Positions 1 to 12,630 of a DNA stretch of 64,000 bases are shown here, one piece after another. The notes beneath the pieces were generated by a model. It did not search any database. It was not told the DNA's origin and was given only the letters and a program-made list of their open reading frames with translations. The position numbers and the translations under genes are program-made. Every line of letters begins with the position of its first letter. The first letter of the stretch is position 1. The DNA is taken from assembly GCA_032719365.1 (NCBI GenBank), contig CM064863.1:18485137-18549136 (forward strand), given 5' to 3'. The stretch comes from Prinsepia uniflora. Taxonomy: Eukaryota > Streptophyta > Magnoliopsida > Rosales > Rosaceae.

Positions 1-582
1 CCGATCGTGACAGGACCGCCCCCGGAAGGGGCATCGATAACCGTGCCCGGTCCTGCTCCCGTCTGGCAAGTCAACTGAAATACCCAAGTTACCCTCAGTA
101 CGTGCCAGACCAGGGATAGCCACATGTGCTTACTCATGCCTCCGCCCCTCGTACAGCCTCGAACAACGCGCCACGACCTGGAGGGTCAATAAAAACCAAA
201 AGGTGCGAGTGGACAAAAATAAATCAGTTTAGCAAAACAGTTACAACAAACGTTTTTACCCTCCGCATAAAAACCAATGCATGCATACAAAAATCATTTC
301 GCAATCGGTCAAGATTTCCCACATAAGAAAAACTGTGTATCAAATTTCAACATAAGGAAAAACTCGTATGAACCTCAAAATCATTTTTCCTTCCTCAACC
401 ATCGGGTCTTAGCCCGCAATCAAAATCACCGGGCCGCAGCCCAAAACCACGAATCAAAACCAAATGCACAACATGGTCCAAAACCAACAACCATATACCG
501 GGCCACTGCCCAACTCAACTGAAACATCAGAAATCATCAATAAATCACAAGTCAATCATTTTGCTGGATATCAAGTGCGCCC

Positions 583-829
583 GAGTCTTTAAACTCAAAA
601 CCATGCGCATAAACAGGCCTTCCCGGGATATAAACGAGTCTTTAAACTCAGAACATAATCAATAGGCCAAGGGGTATCACAGTAACCGAGTCTTTAAACT
701 CACGAGTCTTTAAACTCATTAAGGGCCCTCCCCCGTCATCATTTAACCGAGTCTTTAAACTCAAAATGTGCTCCAGCAATAGCACCGGGTCTTTAAACCC
801 AAAACAGTTTTCAACGGGTCTTTAAACCC
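583..829. repeat. Array of seven GAGT/GGGT-ctttaa-ACTC/ACCC short palindromes
   Basis: Copies lie at 583-596, 636-649, 688-701, 704-717, 749-762, 787-800 and 816-829. The first five have arms GAGT and ACTC, and the last two have GGGT and ACCC, so an A-T pair is replaced by a G-C pair on both sides while the centre CTTTAA stays fixed. The same array recurs in the other LTR (about 7061-7310) and, shorter, in LARD copy 2 (29388-29670 and 42366-42665). Confidence 0.9.
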
Positions 830-2763
830 CAAAACATTTATCAATCACGACAACGTGGGATCCATCCCAAAATCACATTTTCCACAACAGGACTCATGGT
901 CCGAGTTTCCACATTCGAATTCCCCATCATACTTCACAAAACATATTCAAATCACCATTACACACGGGGTATGTACAATCATAGCAAATCACTTTATTAA
1001 ATCCTTTTTCATTCCCGAATTCGAATTCGCAATAATGATTCCGTAAGCCGGCATCCGGAAGCATCATCCCGAACCCAAACCAAGAATCCACTTTATTATT
1101 TCCGAAAACCGAAATCTCGTAAATCAAAGTTACTTTTGTGCCCCGAGCATCAAGCCCGAAATCACCTTTCTCAAATCCATTTTAATTCTTGAAATCACTT
1201 CTTTCTCAAACCTTATTTTCAACACATCAAAACCACAATCATAATCACCAAAATCACGATCCAATCGAAACATACTCAAAACCCATTTTTAAAATCCTCA
1301 AAATCACAAGTCTCATTTCAATTCCCAGATTCAAACATCAACAGTGATCAAATCACAATAACTCGAAATCTCATAAAACGCGCAAATCCGGAACGTTCTC
1401 GAAAAACGTGTCAAAATCGTAAGTCACACTCGCAAATCATAAACAACCTTCTTAAATCATTTTACACCCATTTCATATAACTTCTTTCATCAAACCATCA
1501 TTAAGCACACGAGTGACCATAGTCTCAAAATACGTATAATTTCACATGTATAGTAAAAATACGTATAAATATGGGAATCGAATACGTATAAATACGGAAA
1601 TCAAAATCAATCACAACTTATAATCATAATCATAAAATCATAGAAATAATTTATGCATGCATTAAATTTTGAAAGCAACGTCCACTCACACACCGTCCAA
1701 TAGGGCTCGGTTTTACGCCGCACGCGGTTCCGTAATTTCTGATATTTTCCAGAAATTTCAAATCCTGTTTGAAAACATACTTTAGTGTCACTAAGGGCTT
1801 ACATAACAGCATACTAATTTCCCATAATTTTCCGGGAATTAATCATTAATTACAAACGTAATAGAAATCTTCGGACCCTCGGAACCACATTGAAACGGTG
1901 TCCGACAATTTCGAAACCAACGCTAAAATGTTCGTTACATTGTATAGGACAAAAGTCGTGTTGAACTCACCTTGAAATTCGGGTCCACGCGTCGCCGCAA
2001 GCGGCTGCGCGTGACACCCACGCGCCAGCTACAGTGCCAGGTACGGTCGTCGTCCCAACCCGACTGTCTGGTAAATGGGTCCGGTTGACCCGCGGCGTGA
2101 CCCGGCTGGAAATCCATCAATTTCAACCTACGAGCATCAATTCAAACGTTCAATAGAATCGCCAAGCATCTAATTTGGGTCCCGTGACCTCCAATCAGTG
2201 ACATCATACCTGAATCCAGACGATTAGAAGTCGAACTTTGAAGAACATGTGGGTACTGCTCCATCATCAAACTCAACCAACCTCGATTGTTTACATGAAA
2301 TTGGCCCAGCCAAAAGCTTCGTAGTGTTCGTATGAACTTGTTTCTCCTGCCAATTGCTCCTCTAAACTCCTCCAAAATCACAACTCAAGCTCGATTTTCT
2401 TCCCGGTCAGCAGGTCCCTTCAGAGTAGAAAACGGCATCAAATCTCTTCCCACTGGTATGCGATCGACTTGAATTAATCCCTGAGGACTCATTGAAGCCT
2501 TAATTTGCCATGGGCTGGCCTACAATTCGAGTTTGAAATTTTGAATTTGTTTGAACAAGAACTTCGGGTTTCCAGAGCATTTTCTCACCCAGTCCGCTCG
2601 TTTCTCCTCTCTACCCATCACACTAGTTCTCTCTAATTCTGTGTCTCCCTTTCATTGTCCCCGGAATGGATTGAACAATTTAATTCCTCCCACACTCCCA
2701 GTGCTCTGTTCTGCAAAACGAAGTCCCGTGCTCCGCAATTCACCAGCACAGACAATTCCCTCC

Positions 2764-2841
2764 AGCCCTCAGTCACGTTAATGAATCCTTCTCACTCCCA
2801 ACAGCCCTCAGTCACGTTAATGAATCCTTCTCACTCCCAAC
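2764..2841. repeat. 39-bp tandem duplication, downstream LTR only
   Basis: Two identical 39-bp units (2764-2802 and 2803-2841) begin AGCCCTCAGTCACG. The upstream LTR has a single unit near 9242-9281. The duplication therefore arose after this copy inserted, or in its template just before. Confidence 0.95.
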
Positions 2842-3593
2842 ACTCAGTTAGCTGCAATGCGACCCAACACCCGTGGGGAACTCACTCAGACTTACTGAGT
2901 CTCTGTTTCCCGTAAAACAAACCCATAACCATTTTTAAAACCTGCCCGTGCTCCCTCTTCTCCGTCCAAGCGTGCCTCCATGCTCCCATTATCCTCAATT
3001 TTCTTAAACAATTCTTGTTTCAGAGATATCCTAAGCAATTTCCTTGATCAGAGGTCCAACTTAAACAATTACATCGCACTAACCCACGGCTGTTCAAACT
3101 GGGCTTGGAAAATTACCATTTTGCCCTTCTACTCAAAATTACCAAAATGCCCCTCACCATCCGTGACCCGTAACTTGATTACCCGATGTCCATTTCTGGC
3201 GTGCCGCTTGTCGTTGTACCCGGGGCATCGAGACCTTCCTAACGGTCCTTGGCCCTTGGCCATCGGACCCCCCGATCAAAAAGTCAACATTTTCCCTTAT
3301 TTCGACCAAATTACGGAAATGCCCCTGGACTTCCGAACGTCATAACTTTCACTACGAATGTCGGAATCGAACGTGCCACCTGTCTATGAACTCATGACGT
3401 CCCAACCTACGTCACGGTCATTGGTCAAAGTACATTTGACCGCCCGAATAAAAGTTAACATTTTACCCACGACTAGGGGCAAAACGGTCATTTTGCATCG
3501 TTCGTCCGATTCCACCCAACTAACCACCGATTAACCCTCATTAATCATGATTAGTTACTAACCTAATCCCGAATTCCGGGACGGGTCGTTACA

Positions 3594-3606
3594 ATCTTCC
3601 CCCCTT
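3594..3606 (-). other. Polypurine tract of LARD copy 1
   Basis: Read on the minus strand this is AAGGGGGGAAGAT, directly before the LTR start TGTAACG. Just upstream on the minus strand (3607-3630) lies GAAATTC-rich sequence resembling the end of Tekay/Del polyproteins. The position and composition fit a plus-strand primer for reverse transcription. Confidence 0.85.
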
Positions 3607-6464
3607 AAAGAATTTCGCCCCCGAAATTCCAACCGATCAAAACTCAACCGTTCCTTCCTCTTAAAACCAGTTTCGTTCTCAAAATTCCAATTATGCTCAT
3701 TCCACATCCACCACGTGGAAAACATTTTGACCTCACAACACGTGTACACCCGTACACCAGCTAAACTCATCCGTACCCAGACGTCCCATCGCCGTCTCAC
3801 GTCGTACCGACCACACTCGACCACCTCGAGTGAAAATAATCACTTGTCGTCTGCTCCCACTGGGAGTCACCAACTCTCACTCGTCAGTCCGTGCTGACAC
3901 TACTAGCCAAACGGTCACCACTAAACTTCACCAGTAAAGCAGTAATCAACAACCAATTGGTGTCACATAAAGTTACGTAAGATCAATAACACGATCTCAT
4001 CTCGCAGGGCAAGCCCAACCCTGCGGCATATATCAAGCTCAAATTCCAGTTCACAACAACACCAAGTGTGTCAGAATTAAGCCGAATGCCAACACGTACA
4101 ACCACACCACTGGTACCTCCCACGTACCGTCACTAGATACCACTCGGCCCGTCCGGTACCAATCCTCGTACACCGTACAGGGTACGTACACCCATCTCCA
4201 ACAAGTCCACTACAAGGTCCACAGTCAACCACAACCTGACACTCGGGTTTTTTGTCCAATCTCATACTAGAAAAATTGATCATTCCAACTCATCATCCAT
4301 TCTGGATCCCATGGTCACCCGACCAGTAACACAAAATCAACCCCCAAACACGTCATCCAAGATGTACCAATCCAAGAACGCTCGCCAAGGCGTGTACAGT
4401 CATGCCGAAAGGGCATCTAATCTTCCTCACAATTACCGAGGCGCACCAACCCCGAATCTAAACTCGCTCAACGGTTACCACGTCACATCCGATTGACTTT
4501 GAAAAGAAGCCAATCCCCTTCGCCCATCTCTATGACTGACCAATTAGACCCTGTTGGATATCCACTCATCCACAGGCCAAGCCTCGAGTCCAAAACCTAA
4601 ACGTCCCCACTCGCTCGAGTACGGATTAACTTCGAAAAGAAGTTCAATCCCACTATCCTCATCTCTAAACATTTACAACAGAGCGATAAGCTCTCCACCT
4701 AGCCCGATCAAGGCGATCACAGTCCAAATTCGTTACCACGTCCAAGGCCCACAAACTCATCAACCAGATCCACCTAGGATCCGCACATGCTCACAGCTGG
4801 CAATCCACCCGGAACCCGATAATAGGGTCTTACACCCACTAGATTTCTTGTCAACCACCCAACATTCCTCAACTATTTTCTCCTCCAATCAATCACTCAA
4901 CAACATAACACATCCACTCTGTGGATCCCCTCCAAATACCTCATATCGATCCCTGCCACTCCACCTAGGAGAGACCAAGGATGATCCAATACGATGTCAT
5001 CAACATCCATCCTCTGTGAGTGCAAACACAACTCACTGCACCCACCGTACCAAATATCCAACATCGCCTGCCACCAACCAGAAAATGGGAATCCCGTTTG
5101 CCCCAAACTCGAGAAATGCAACTTCACCCGACGACCCCAAAACACACATGGGTCCACCACCCAATACACGCTCATCGTACTGGTATCCGCGATCAACGTC
5201 TGCCAGGGCAGAAGATAAAAAGTCAACCCCGATGACTTCCAAATATCGAATATCAATGTGGAAACTAGCACCGCTCACGTCCCACAGTCACAACTCCCCT
5301 CGAAACTAAGATTCCACCCACGTTGAAAATAGACACACTCCCCATGATATGTCAAGTCCAACCGCCGGACTCCCTACATCCGTAACTCACTTGGACAACC
5401 ACGCGTCCACAATCAGGCCAATACTCAGACCTCACGTCAATTAATGACTAATTAGGCACATACACCGATTCCGACTGGGAATTACTCAACTCTTGTCACC
5501 TCGTCACTGTTGGGACTTACCCCAATACCTCATAATCTCCGCTGGATCCTATCCAGTCCATGAGTCAACCACTACTGAATCTCAAATACCAACGCACTCT
5601 CATCATGACAGAGTCACACCCCAACTCGTGGCTCAACACAATCTCACTCACTGACACCAGCACCATCGCTAGTACCAGCGCCAACATACAAACATCCACA
5701 CTAGCACACCGTGTGCATAGTGGGTAGCCCTGGATCTCCGCTCATACCGAGCGACGATCCCGCATCACTACTCGTACCCCGCAACCATGGGTACCACCAT
5801 CCCGACAATCCACATCAGGATGGATGAACGTTCTCAGATCGCCCCCTGATTCTCAACTACTACCACTACACCAAGTACTCACGACAATTAGTCATCTACC
5901 CCAGACCACCGTTCCACAAAATCAAGCCATAATTTTCCAACTCATCCAATAAATGACCATAAATCGGTCCTTGGCATCCTAAGTGCCAAACGTTCCTTAC
6001 TCCGCCTTCCTGGCTCCACTCAATCCTTGCCACCATATCATGACTCCTCTCACGTTCCTAACCCCAAGTCCTGACTCATCGTGAGTCCCACATCCACATC
6101 TTGACTCCTCCTGAGTCCAATCTCATACCAAACCAATCATGTCATCACTGACATACCCAATCCCCGAGCAATATCCAATGCTCAACCACTTCCTATTCGA
6201 CCAATAGGGCCTAAGAGAAAGTACAATTTGCCCAAAAATGCGGCCTTCCAGCCACCGGTCTCTTCATCCTTGCGACCCACACAATTCTATATCTAACAAA
6301 TCGCAACTCACAGTGTCCACTACCCGACATCTGACCCTCAAACCAGGAACAATCTCACCCGAGATCTAACACGAGGTCCCAAACACCCTCGCCTACTCGT
6401 CTCACTACCAGGTCGCGCACGAGGCTTACGCTCCGGAGGCATGATATGGCAACAGAATCAGCAA

Positions 6465-6482
6465 CCTAGCGCTCTGATACCA
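6465..6482 (-). other. Primer-binding site (initiator tRNA-Met type), LARD copy 1
   Basis: On the minus strand the sequence reads TGGTATCAGAGCGCTAGG, starting three bases after the upstream LTR. It matches the plant initiator-tRNA-Met primer-binding consensus TGGTATCAGAGC, which fixes the orientation of the element. Confidence 0.95.
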
Positions 6483-6485
6483 AAT

Positions 6486-9400
6486 TGACAGGACCGCCCC
6501 CGGAAGGGGCATCGATAACCGTGCACGGTCCTGCTCCCGTCTGGCAAGTCGACTGAAATACCCAAGTTACCCTCAGTACGTGCCAGACCAGGGATAGCCA
6601 CATGTGCTTACTCATGCCTCCGCCCCTCGTACAGCCTCGAACAACGTGCCACGACCTGGAGGGTCAATAAAAACCAAAAGGTGTGAGTGGACAAAAATAA
6701 ATCAGTTTAGCAAAACAGTTACAACAAACGTTTTTACCCTCCATGTAAAAACCAATGCATGCATAAAAAAATCATTTCGCAATCGGTCAAGATTTCCCAC
6801 ATAAGAAAAACTGTATATCAAATTTCAACATAAGGAAAAACTCGTATGAACCTCAAAATCATTTTTCCTTCCTCAACCATCGGGTCTTAGCCCGCAATCA
6901 TAATCACCGGGCCGCAGCCCAAAACCACGAATCAAAACCAAATGCACAACATGATCCAAAACCAACAACCATATACCGGGTCACTGCCCAACTCAACTGA
7001 AACATCAGAAATCATCAATAAATCACAAGTCAATCATTTTGCTGGATATCAAGTGCGCCCGAGTCTTTAAACTCAAAACCATGCGCATAAACAGGCCTTC
7101 ACGGGATATCAACGAGTCTTTAAACTCAGAACATAATCAATAGGCCTCGGGGGTATCACAGTAACCGAGTCTTTAAACTCACGAGTCTTTAAACTCATTA
7201 AGGGCCCTCCCCCGTCATCAATTAACCGAGTCTTTAAACTCAAAATGTGCTCCAGCAATAGCACCGGGTCTTTAAACCCAAAACAGTTTTCAACGGGTCT
7301 TTAAACCCCAAAACATTTATCAATCACGACAACGTGGGATCCATCCCAAAATCACATTTTCCACAACAGGACTCATGGTCCGAGTTTCCACATTCGAATT
7401 CCCCATCATACTTCACAAAACATATTCAAATCACCATTACACACGGGGCATGTACAATCATAGCAAATCACTTTATTAAATCCTTTTTTATTCCCGAATT
7501 CGAATTCTCAATAATGATTCCGTAAGCCGGCATCCGGAAGCATCATCCCGAACCCAAACCAAGAATCCACTTTATTATTTCCGAAAACCGAAATCTCGTA
7601 AATCAAAGTTACTTTTGTGCCCCGAGCACCAAGCCCGAAATCACCTTTCTCAAATCCATTTTAATTCTTAGAAATCACTTCTTTCTCAAATCTTATTTTC
7701 AACACATCAAAACCACAATCATAATCACCAAAATCACGATCCAATCGAAACATACTCAAAACCCATTTTTAAAATCCTCAAAATCACAAGTCTCATTTCA
7801 ATTCCCAGATTCAAACATCAACAGTGATCAAATCACAATAACTCGAAATCTCGTAAAACATGCAAATCCGGAACGTTCTCGAAAAACGTGTCAAAATCGT
7901 AAGTCACACTCGCAAATCATAGACAACCTTCTTAAATCATTTTACACCCATTTCATATAACTTCTTTCATCAAACCATCATTAAGCACACGAATGACCAT
8001 AGTATCGAAATACGTGTAATTTCACATGTATAGTAAAAATACGTATAAATATGGGAATCGAATACGTATAAATACGGAAATCAAAATCAATCACAACTTA
8101 TAATCATAATCATAAAATCATAGAAATAATTTATGCATGCATTAAATTTTGAAAGCAACGTCCACTCACACACCGTCCAATAGGGCTCGGTTTTACGCCG
8201 CACGCGGTTCCGTAATTTCCGATATTTTCCAGAAATTCCAAATCCTGTTCGAAAACATACTTTAGTGTCACTAAGGGCTTACATAACAGCATACTAATTT
8301 CCCATAATTTTCTGAGAATTAATCATTAATTACAAACGTAATACAAATCTTCGGACCCTCGGAACCACATCGAAACGGTGTCCGATAATTTCGAAACCAA
8401 CGCTAAAATGTTCGTTACATTGTATAGGACAAAAGTCGTGTTGAACTCACCTTGAAATTCGGGTCCACGCGCCGCCGCAAGCGGCTGCGCGTGACACCCA
8501 CGCGCCAGCTACAATGCCAGGTACAGTCGACATCCCAACCCGACTGTCTGGTAAATGGGTCCGGTTGACCCGCGGCGTGACCCGGCTGGAAATCCATCAA
8601 TTTCAACCTACGAGCATCAATTCAAACGTTCAATAGAATCGCCAAGCATCTAATTTGGGTCCCGTGACCTCCAATCAGTGACATCATACCTGAATCCAGA
8701 CGATTAGAAGTCGAACTTTGAAGAACAGGTGGGTACTGCTCAATCATCAAACTCAACCAACCTCGATTGTTTACATGAAATTGGCCCACCCAAAAGCTTC
8801 GTAGTGTTCGTATGAACTTGTTTCTCCTGCCAATTGCTCCTCTAAACTCCTCCAAAATCACAACTCAAGCTCGATTTTCTTCCCGGTGAGCAGGTCCCTT
8901 CAGAGTCGAAACGGCATCAAATCTCTTCCCACTGGTATGCGATCGACTTGAATTAATCCCAGAGGACTCATTGAAGCCTTAATTTGCCATGGGCTGGCCT
9001 ACAATTCGAGTTTGAAATTTTGAATTTGTTTGAACAAGAACTTCGGGTTTCCAGTGCATTTTCTCACCCAGTCCGCTCGTTTCTCCTCTCTACCCATCAC
9101 ACTAGTTCTCTCTAATTCTGTGTCTCCCTTTCATTGTCCCCGGAATGGATTGAACAATTTAATTCCTCCCACACGCCCAGTGCTCTGTTCTGCAAAACGA
9201 AGGCCCGTGCTCCGCAATTCACGAGCACAGACAATTCCATTTAGCCCTCAGTCGCGTTAATGAATCCTTCTCACTCCCAACGCTCAGTTAGCTGCAATGC
9301 GACCCAACACCCGTGGGGAACTCACTCAGACTTACTGAGTCTCTGTTTCCCGCAAAACAGACCCATAACCATTTTTAAAACCTGCCCGTGCTCCCTCTTC

Positions 9401-10033
9401 TCCGTCCAAGCGTGCCTCCATGCTCCCATTATCCTCAATTTTCTTAAACAATTCTTGTTTCAGAGATATCCTAAGCAATTTCCTTGATCAGAGGTCCAAC
9501 TTAAACAATTACATCGTACTAACCCACGGCTGTTCAAACTGGGCTTGGCAAATTACCATTTTGCCCTTCTACTCAAAATTACCAAAATGCCCCTCACCAT
9601 CCGTGACCCGTAACTTGATTACCCGATGTCCGTTTCCGGCGTGCCGCCTGTCGTTGTACTCGGGGCATCGAGACCTTCCTAACGGTCCTTAGCCCTCGGC
9701 CATCGGACCCCCCGATCAAAAAGTCAACATTTTCCCTTATTTCGACCAAATTACGAAAATGCCCCTGGACTTCCGAACGTCATAACTTTCACTACGAATG
9801 TCGAAATCGAACGTGCCACCTGTCTATGAACTCATGACATCCCATCCTACGTCACGGTCATTGGTCAAAGTACATTTGACCGCCCGAATAAAAGTCAACA
9901 TTTTACCCACGACTAAGGGAAAAACGGTCATTTTGCATCGTTCGTCCGATTCCACCCAACTAACCACCGATTAACCCTCATTAATCATGATTAGTTACTA
10001 ACCTAATCCCGAATTCCGAGACGGGTCGTTACA
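6486..10033 (-). repeat. Upstream (5') LTR of LARD copy 1
   Basis: This 3548-bp repeat is nearly identical to 8-3593. On the minus strand it runs from TGTAACGACCCGTC at 10033 to CCTGTCA at 6486. Here the bracketing repeat is perfect: GTGTGAGTGGAC (6681-6692) and GTCCACTCACAC (8160-8171). As the 5' LTR it would carry the promoter, but I could not fix a transcription start. Confidence 0.95.
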
Positions 10034-10038
10034 GATCG

Positions 10039-10816
10039 ACAGCATTTGGAGTGGTGCTCTCGCGGCCACAATCGGCAAGCATGAACATTGCGACCGTTTA
10101 AGTGTCTTTTATACCCTTTTTGCACCCTTTATTTGGTATGCAAGAACTACCCTACCAACTCGGTATTGGGGACTAGTGCAACACCAGCAGAACGAGTCAC
10201 ACTTCCTCCATCAAGAACTTAGGGGACTAGGAGGAGTACCCCTCTTGTCAGTCGATAGGTATCGGCCTGAGCTACAATTCCTCGACCGAGGAAATCCACC
10301 TCACTCAATGACTTAGGGAACTTATGTTGATATCATATCGACCGACCAGGATCAAACCTGGAAGATCACTCAGATTAGGCCTGGCCCATTATGAAGGCAC
10401 ATCACAACAATCAACCCCACTTGGAGCAAGCCCAAGACCCTCACCATGATCCATGACGGAAGACCCATGTACCAAGCCCAACCATGTGGCAGAAGACTTA
10501 ACCTAGGGCTCTTCACTCTCTCTAGAGTGAGCTCTCACTACTCCCTCTCATCTACTTCTCTCTTTTTAAACACACACAACCTGGACAACCTGGACTCTGT
10601 AGTCTTCATGTTGTGATTTACCTATTGGTTCTCCATCACTTTTAATGACTTAAGTATCGGAGCCTCTTAGACTAGCACCCCACCGGTGTCTAGCATTTCC
10701 ATATTTTCGTTACAAGTCACTCGCCAGGTTTACGCAGTATTTGATTCAGCACCCCCTACCGGGTCTTAGATCCCCTAGTGGGTCTCATCACGTTAGGTCC
10801 AATTTTGGATCAAACA
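10039..10816 (+). mobile_element. Tat-type Ty3/gypsy remnant: internal 3' end plus LTR
   Basis: The LTR part (10325-10816) starts TGTTGATATCATATCGACC, nearly the same as the LTR start at 58904, and ends GGATCAAACA like the one at 59479. Upstream, AACTTAGGGGACTAG-like purine-rich sequence and a second AGGGAACT motif just before 10325 look like 3' untranslated region and polypurine tract. This is the host sequence into which LARD copy 1 inserted; the rest of the element lies beyond the left edge of the window or is lost. Confidence 0.75.
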
Positions 10817-11404
10817 ATTATGGATAAGTGATTGAATTGAAAAAATGGAAAAATAATATGGTGGGGAACTTAAATCTGAGCATGAATCAGACCAAGCAGT
10901 CACCACAAAAAGACTCTTACTATGAATCCAAAAGAAAAAAGAAGAAAACTGATTGAGGGGAGGAGGGAAGAAGATGGTATTCCCCCTCCTCCCCCTTTGT
11001 TTTTTTCTTGGGGACTAGGATGGGAGAAAACAGAGCTAGGGTTTTTTCGAAAGGGAATGTATTTGTTTAGTGTCTTTTATTTTTATTCATTAGTTTTAGA
11101 TTGGAATTTTCTTTTATTTTTCCAAGAGTTGATATTTAAATCATCTTAATTGAGCTACATGATTAGATAATCAATAAATGATGTAATTTAAATAAACTAA
11201 ATCACCGCGTGTTAAATTATTTTTTTTATATAAATCAAAAATTGGATTAAAGGGTAAGTCCTAAAAAAGAAGCCCACAAGGAGGAACAACAACCAAGCCG
11301 AGAGGCAAACACACAAACCCAGGCACATACTCCCCCCGGGCATAAACCGCCTAGGGGCCTATAAGTTAGGGATGTTCCATGCTTTTGCAAGCAAATAATT
11401 AGTT
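10817..11404. other. AT-rich spacer, no gene seen
   Basis: Poly-purine and poly-T stretches are interrupted by short low-complexity frames. Nothing recognisable was found. The segment 11270-11400 could be the 3' untranslated tail of the LINE fragment that follows on the minus strand. Confidence 0.5.
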
Positions 11405-11990
11405 ACATTTCTCTTTAAATCCTACACAACCTCATCTTAATCATATCAATAATCAAGTTAAGGACCCTAGAATGGGTGCTACGAGAATTGGAAAAAACTC
11501 GGTTGTTTCGTTCCCTCCAAACGCAATAAACTACGAGAGCCAATTTTTGAACTCTAACTGGCAAAGATTGCCCAAGCCAAAGAACAGCAATGGGATCGAG
11601 AAGGTAAACCAATGAGAATTTAAACATTGCACACCACATTTAAACGTCACTTGCGGCCAAATGCCACCACTAAAAGAACAAGCAAAGAAACTGTGCTCAT
11701 GAGATTCCAAGTCTCCTTCACATATCGCACATAGGCCACCAATACCATAAGTATAGCTAGCCACATAATCAAAAGTAGCAAAGTGGCCCTTAACAACGAG
11801 CCTAAGGATAAAACTAGCTCTAGAAATGGAGACTTTAGGCAATGCAATATGGGCCCAAGGCATCCTGATCCCACCACAATAAAGATTCTTCTACAACGAC
11901 TTTGTAGAGAAGCTACTAAGAATGAACGGATGAAGAACCTTCCACGACGTCATCAACTTTCTTCAATTCTAGGAACAAGAAGAAGGTGAT
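11405..11990 (-). pseudogene. LINE retrotransposon fragment, zf-RVT C-terminal region
   Basis: Two overlapping minus-strand frames (11531-11863 and 11415-11639) share one degenerate protein. The upstream one has a SRASFILRLVVKG motif followed by a Cys pattern (CAICEGDLESHEHSFFAC) typical of the zinc-binding region at the C-terminus of plant LINE reverse transcriptases. The downstream one carries WRERNNRVF, also typical of that end. A frameshift separates them and the polymerase core is absent, so this is a 5'-truncated, dead copy lying downstream of the ACLA gene. Confidence 0.75.
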
Positions 11991-12449
11991 TTAATAACCC
12001 ACATAGATAAAATAAGTCTTGGTCCACTTCACCCAAAGATTAAGACCCATTATCAAAGAGATACCGCAGATATCTGGCCTGTTAAATTTTTGTGATAAAT
12101 AAAATATGATCAATTATGATCACTCAAATAACTATGCTCTTTTTAAACTTTTTAAAAATATGTCCAAATAGCCAACAGCTTTGGAAGAACGCGAAAAATG
12201 AAGGGCGCCAGGCCCAACAAGGATACCTGTAAATGGGTTGTACCCGGTTTAAATTGAGCTTGAATCCAAACCCATAACGGGCAATAAGCCTCTTCCCAAG
12301 AAAAAACACCGAAAATGGGTTCTGTAGCCCACCATTATACTCGACCCATTATAAATTGGCATGCATATAAATTTCAAGTTTGCTGGATTTTTTTGGCACA
12401 CGAGGATCACAATATGCAGATTGCAGAGAAAAGTTACCAAAGTAAACAT
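11991..12449. other. Intergenic spacer downstream of ACLA
   Basis: AT-rich sequence contains direct and inverted AACCCATT-type words around 12230-12350. No gene, RNA or complete mobile element was recognised. Confidence 0.5.
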
Positions 12450-12455
12450 TTTATT
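12450..12455 (-). terminator. Putative poly(A) signal of the ACLA gene
   Basis: On the minus strand the hexamer is AATAAA, about 180 bases after the stop codon and in a T-rich context. It is a plausible near-upstream element. The actual cleavage site cannot be read from sequence. Confidence 0.5.
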
Positions 12456-12630
12456 ATGGTCAAAAATATCACACAGCACCACGTCGTTACCATTACCCAT
12501 TAGCATGTAAAAACTACATTGACTTGGCTGAGGTTTTCGATTTGGTACAAGGATTTAATGGAGATATGAAACTTGGCACAAAAGAAAAGTAAAGAAAAAG
12601 ACAGCGCGAGCGAGCAAGCTGAACAATAAC

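Larger units (their letters stand above)
8..3593 (-). repeat. Downstream (3') LTR of LARD copy 1
   Basis: This is a 3586-bp repeat matching 6486-10033 along its whole length. The first 500 aligned bases show about a dozen differences by eye. The main length difference is a 39-bp tandem duplication present only here (2764-2841). It carries the head unit duplication (about 3150-3580), an inverted TGACGT pair (3394-3415), a CGCG cluster (1986-2026), and a module bracketed by GTGCGAGTGGAC (203-214) and GTCCACTCACAC (1680-1691). Confidence 0.95.
3594..6485 (-). other. Non-coding internal region of LARD copy 1
   Basis: The 2.9 kb between the LTRs is rich in CA, TC and CCA words on the plus strand. 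It contains no gag, protease, reverse transcriptase, RNase H or integrase motif in any frame. The longest open stretch (4554-5309, plus strand, antisense to the element) is Ser/Pro/Thr/His-rich with no recognisable domain. The first roughly 100 bases next to the polypurine tract may be the only relic of a parental pol 3' end. Confidence 0.85.
8..10033 (-). mobile_element. Complete non-autonomous LTR retrotransposon (LARD-like), copy 1
   Basis: Two long direct repeats (8-3593 and 6486-10033) flank 2.9 kb of non-coding DNA. The element reads on the minus strand: each LTR starts TGTAACGACCCGTC and ends CCTGTCA, a primer-binding site lies three bases after the upstream LTR, and a purine tract abuts the downstream LTR. 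GATCG at 3-7 and at 10034-10038 is a perfect 5-bp target-site duplication. The internal region has no gag or pol reading frame, so the element must have been moved by proteins of another element. Long LTRs with a non-coding core match the large retrotransposon derivative (LARD) class. Sequence just inside the downstream LTR resembles the 3' end of Tekay/Del chromovirus polyproteins, so that lineage is the likely helper (inference). It inserted into an older Tat-type remnant. Confidence 0.95.

Noticed and set aside
4554..5309. 251-residue open frame in the LARD copy 1 core
   Set aside because: Antisense to the element, composition follows the CA/TC-rich DNA, no domain or gag/pol motif.
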